Source: Gymnopilus junonius
Taxonomy: Eukaryota > Basidiomycota > Agaricomycetes > Agaricales > Galerinaceae
Assembly (NCBI GenBank): GCA_015501075.1
Contig: JADNYJ010000885.1
Location: 1 to 10,473, forward strand
DNA: 10,473 nt
Direction: 5' to 3'
Below the pieces are notes generated by a model. That model did no database searches and was not told the origin of the DNA. It saw only the letters and a list, made by a program, of their open reading frames with translations. This document shows positions 7,336 through 10,473 of the stretch, one piece after another. Both the position numbers and the translations under genes were made by a program. Position 1 is the stretch's first letter. Each line of letters opens with the position of its first letter.

Positions 7336-8749
7336 AATATAGTTCCTTCGTGAATGTTACTTTGAGGACTTGATGGTAGTTAATGCTATTGTAAATGCAA
7401 GCTCTTTCCTGCTCTTATGTTAAAGCATGTTTGTAGAGTCAATTTTTGAATGGATCATAATTTGGAAGATGAGCGAATCGGACGTTGCCCCATAACACCA
7501 CAGTACGAGTCAGCAAGAGCAGACAATCCGTGTATACTTTAGAGTCTAAACAGGACGGGTAAAGACATCTTTTAAAAAAATGACCACGGAAACAATCAGT
7601 CTCAACAGGATGAGAAATCCATTCGAATTCTAGAATTTCTAAAATTCCGGCTTGTATTCATGTCAGTCTTTTTCTTTTTCGTTATGTGTTGCAGAGCATT
7701 CGCTGACTCTATTTTCCGACAGCATCGAGGTAGTCCCCATATTAATGGAAGCAACACGTCAATTCCAGCATCTAAGTACAACCTCGAATGGGGAATGGGG
7801 ATACTGGTGGCAGATGGGACAATGCACCTGCTACGGAGCTAAACAAAGACTGTACGAGGGTCGAAAGGCGTCTTTCGCCTGCTGTGAAATGTCGATCGAA
7901 CAAAAGAGAGCACTGGAATGACTCGGAAAACGCCATTTCGACGACATGTTCCAAAACACACGGATAGATCACAAGGTTCCGTCACAAGTCCCGTCCAATC
8001 ATGGCCCATGGGGCTCAACCCTTCGTCCTCCCAAGCGTCAAAATCCCAAACAATGACGAATGATCATTGGGAACGTGTGATGCTAGATTGTTGCCTGGAA
8101 ATTTCTCCAGCTCGGGATCCAGGTGCCTGGAAATAGTCTGTAGCGGTGAAAGGCCTCTGGGATGTGCCGCCTGAAGAACTTGGCGGCGAATACGGAAGAT
8201 TGCGAAGAACGGGGACCACCAGTGCATGGTGAATCGAGGAGCATGCTGGCTTGATCGTTCAAGAAGCAGCCTTGCACAAGGTATAACGGCCTATAGCCAG
8301 GTGAGAAAGGTGAACGAAGAGGACCCTTCCAGTGCTGTGAAATGCATGTTCAAATGGACAAATGACACAGGCGAATGACGAACGTTCGGCAGGGGCGAAG
8401 TTGAAAGCCCGCCGGTAGATCCAAAGCGAATAAAGAGACAAGCAGGTCCCTTCAATTCAAACGTTTGAGTGATATGGCGGAATTATGGCAACACTGCAAC
8501 GCACCTTTCGAAGTTGGAGTCAAGTCAGATCCGATCCGGAATATTGTCAGAGGAACAATCGTGCATGGAAGACAGGAAGAAAAACATGTCAAGGGTTTGG
8601 ACGGTCCACAAAACCCTGAAGCAGTTTGGTTTTCCTTTGGCTAAAAGGAATTCGAATCCCCCAAGTCGACCCCTACCGACCTCAAAGCGACAAAGATCTC
8701 TTCTTCCACTCACTGCGTCAGTCCTCGTCACCCTATACAGATAACGTCA
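7336..8749. other. Gene-poor stretch between the 991-codon gene and the DUF3602 gene
   Basis: About 1.4 kb with only short open frames on both strands (for example 7652-7921 plus, 8469-8744 plus, 8015-8227 minus). None has a recognisable domain, and I cannot link them by splicing into a credible product. It must hold the 3' end of the upstream gene and the promoter and leader of the downstream one. The sequence is not obviously repetitive. A perfect inverted repeat TTTAGAGTCTAAA lies near 7539-7551, and an AT-rich GAATTCTAGAATTTC palindrome lies near 7624-7638. A degenerate minus-strand gene around 8015-8441 cannot be excluded. Confidence 0.4.
7539..7551. repeat. Short perfect inverted repeat
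   Basis: TTTAGA-G-TCTAAA is a six-base arm with a single central base, about 200 bp after the stop of the 991-codon gene. It could bind a dimeric protein, but chance is quite possible for 12 paired bases in an AT-rich stretch. Confidence 0.3.
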
Positions 8750-10105
8750 ATGACAGAACAGCGCCAATCCTCGCCTTCACGGTCGCGCAGACCCTCGCTG
8801 TCTAGCAAGATATCCTCATTTGGAACCAAATTGAGTCGCACGTTGACTGGCAGTAGCGATGGCTACTCCGCTGCAGACAACATCACCGCAGGCGACGAGA
8901 CAGATTCGGTATCACCTATCATCTCTAGACCAAGTGAGTGGTTTTTTAGCCGTCGAGTTTCAGAGGGAGCAGTGGTCGTGGTTGCAATTCAAGCTGCAGT
9001 ACGATAAGAGATAACATGTTTGCCGAGATACCTTCTGTTATCTTTATCTCTTCCGACAGCTGCTTTACTCGAATTCTAATGTTTATATCCCTTCCTACTC
9101 GCATGTCCTCGTCCTTTTTGATTTGATTGACGCTACAATTGTGTTCAACTTCATTACTCTGACCTGGCTGCGATTTCGACAGAGTCTATGTAATTTCTTT
9201 CACCGACCTCTCTCGTTGCCTATAAACAACAATTCTGTCCTTCCGAGGTACTGATGTCATTTCTCGAAATCCAGAACCTGAAAGCTCCCCTCTCGAGAGC
9301 GTGAAGTTTTTGTACGTTTTATTTTATCTATATCTTGGACATATTTTCATTCCTATATCTCCTTCGTTATAGCACTCCACAGGCCGCGGAGGAGCAGGCA
9401 ACATCCGACAGACCAACATTGGGTCTGGCAGCAGTGTATCAACTTGGAAGACTTTTCAATAATTCGTGGTCGTGAGCCCTTCCCTCACTCGACTCAAAAC
9501 CAAGTATTCTCTACAGGCCGAGGTGGGGCGGGGAACCTTCGCTCACTTTCACGCGATCCCGAGTCTATTGCGCGGGCAGAAGCGGTTGAACAAGAGGTAA
9601 TCAAAGAATACTTGGCCTCACAGGAGGGTGCAATCGTACGTTCTGCTCTTTTGTGTGTGTTGGTCATCATCTGAAAAAGTTCAGTAGCATTCAAGTGGCC
9701 GAGGAGGATTAGGCAACCTAAATCGCTCTCGCTCGCGCGATCCCTCTGCGCCTCCAGCCTACGTCTATTCGACAGGTCGTGGTGGAGCCGGCAATATCGC
9801 TCATTTTGAAGGTGCTCATCATGCACCTGAGAATCTTGATGAGAAAGAGCAATGGAAACCTATTCGCCCTCCTAATGCACTGTATGTTTCTTTTTATATT
9901 TTACTCGACTGGCCTTCGTAATGAATCTAAGCTCCTCAGGCATTCCACTGGAAGGGGAGGGGTCGCCAATATAACGTCCAGACAGGAACCTCCGATTGAA
10001 CCTCTTACACATGTGTCTTCCACACCGCACGAGTTTCAGTCCACTGGTCGGGGTGGGCTTGACAATCTCGTTGGCAGCCAGACGTCCTCTCGTCACTGGG
10101 CTTGA
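8750..10105 (+). CDS. DUF3602 (Par32/Amu1-like) protein with six GRGG-type repeats
   Basis: The start at 8750 opens an Arg/Ser-rich N terminus. Clear exons are 8750-8933, 9505-9635, 9688-9881 and 9940-10105 (stop TGA); exons near 9275-9311 and 9373-9433 are less certain. Six blocks define the family: STGRGGAGN (9376-9402), STGRGGAGN (9511-9537), SSGRGGLGN (9691-9717), STGRGGAGN (9766-9792), STGRGGVAN (about 9944-9970) and STGRGGLDN (about 10040-10066). The last two have lost the terminal AGN. Between blocks lie SRDP-type Ser/Arg tracts and a charged helix. Pfam DUF3602 includes yeast Par32/Amu1, a TORC1-Npr1-linked phosphoprotein that inhibits Mep ammonium transporters. A similar regulatory role is an inference from the family. 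Small exons begin right before several GRGG blocks, so the repeats probably spread as exon units. With the splicing I favour the product is about 253 aa. Confidence 0.82.
8934..9274 (+). other. Long first intron of the DUF3602 gene
   Basis: The donor GTGAGT at 8934 is strong. The likely acceptor is ATCCAG ending at 9274, giving 341 nt, five to seven times longer than the other introns in the window (52-71 nt). A second acceptor ending at 9297 also keeps frame. Internal CGACAG sites (near 9059 and 9181) could serve a cryptic microexon, but none gives an open continuation that I could find. Confidence 0.6.
9003..9048. promoter_or_regulatory. Cluster of GATA-factor-like sites within an intronic inverted repeat
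   Basis: GATAAGAGATAACA (9003-9016) and TGTTATCTTTATC (9036-9048) are near-perfect inverted repeats separated by 19 bases. Together they carry four matches to HGATAR, the site of fungal nitrogen GATA regulators: CGATAA and AGATAA on the plus strand, and TTATCT and TTATCT on the other. Another AGATAA lies at about 8740, ten bases before the start codon. The gene's family is tied to ammonium control, so binding is plausible. The arms may instead matter as an RNA hairpin. Confidence 0.4.
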
Positions 10106-10473
10106 TGAGTTAAGGTATCCCAGATCGCTTTTCGGTTCCTAATCCCTCAACTTCTTCATTCCTTTACGCATATCATATTGTGCACCCTTGACCATCTGTC
10201 CCTCTCATTTTCACAATGCCCGGCTTCGATTCTCTCCTGAATACCACTGACGGATGTGGAGTGATGATGGGACTGTCCAAAAATTAATGAAAATTTTTTC
10301 AATCTGACACTTTGAACCTTTAAAGTTTGTGGCACAGTACTTCTCAATCCTTCTATTGCCTATGTATAATTATTAAGTTGCTACTTTTCGAGTTTGCCCC
10401 TCTGTGCTGTCCTTATTTACTTTTTATTACCGACTCGGAACTCAATGGCATCAAACATGCGATATTTTACTAT
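10106..10473. other. 3' flank of the DUF3602 gene
   Basis: No gene is visible. An AT-only hairpin, AAAAATT (10279-10285) with AATTTTT (10292-10298) around AATGAA, lies about 175 bases after the stop. AT-rich sequence around 10364-10375 could take part in 3' end formation. I see no standard AATAAA signal. Confidence 0.35.

Noticed and set aside
7624..7650. Heat-shock element from GAATTCTAGAATTTC and following TTC
   Set aside because: Only two or three of the alternating 5-bp blocks fit, and the sequence is simply AT-rich and palindromic.
7652..7921. 89-codon open frame downstream of the 991-codon gene
   Set aside because: It begins at a non-ATG codon, shows no recognisable motif, and has no plausible continuation.
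8015..8441. Overlapping minus-strand open frames, possibly a decayed gene
   Set aside because: Three short frames overlap without clear splice sites or any recognised family; not enough to call a pseudogene.
10279..10298. AT hairpin as a terminator
   Set aside because: Hairpin plus T-run termination is bacterial; in a fungal RNA polymerase II gene it has no such meaning.

Overview
The window looks like nuclear DNA of a filamentous fungus, most likely a basidiomycete (Agaricomycetes-like). Two of its three recognisable protein genes are cut by many short GT-AG introns of about 50-75 nt. One is a fungal-type membrane-anchored Shewanella-like phosphatase. The other is a DUF3602 (Par32/Amu1-type) protein with repeated GRGGAGN blocks. 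There are no bacterial operon signals.

Layout. Positions 1-2049 hold no credible protein gene. They contain five copies of a short structured element (units at 226-310, 488-585, 643-720, 811-898 and 901-980). Each has near-invariant core strands CTACCTATCAGG and TGACCTGTGTA around an apical stem whose bases change in compensating ways. The first two copies lie in a diverged tandem duplication of about 253 bp, and a separate 78-bp tandem duplication lies at 1440-1583. I do not recognise this element, and it is the strongest candidate here for something undescribed. Positions 2050-3760 (minus) encode a predicted 450-aa PPP-type metallophosphatase with an N-terminal membrane anchor, in about seven exons. 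Positions 3761-4359 are the shared upstream region of two divergent genes. Positions 4360-7335 (plus) are one uninterrupted 991-codon gene for a Ser/Thr/Pro-rich, probably nuclear protein of unknown function. Positions 7336-8749 show no convincing gene. Positions 8750-10105 (plus) carry the DUF3602 gene, with six GRGG-type blocks over about six exons, an unusually long first intron containing a cluster of GATA-factor-like sites, and an unresolved frame problem between the first two GRGG blocks. Positions 10106-10473 are 3' flank.

Nothing shows that the three protein genes work in one pathway. The only functional thread I can argue is nitrogen/TOR signalling for the DUF3602 gene, from the role of yeast Par32/Amu1 and the intronic GATA-like sites. 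The structured element array may belong to a separate non-coding transcript. G-U wobble pairs in its stems favour the plus strand as the RNA strand.
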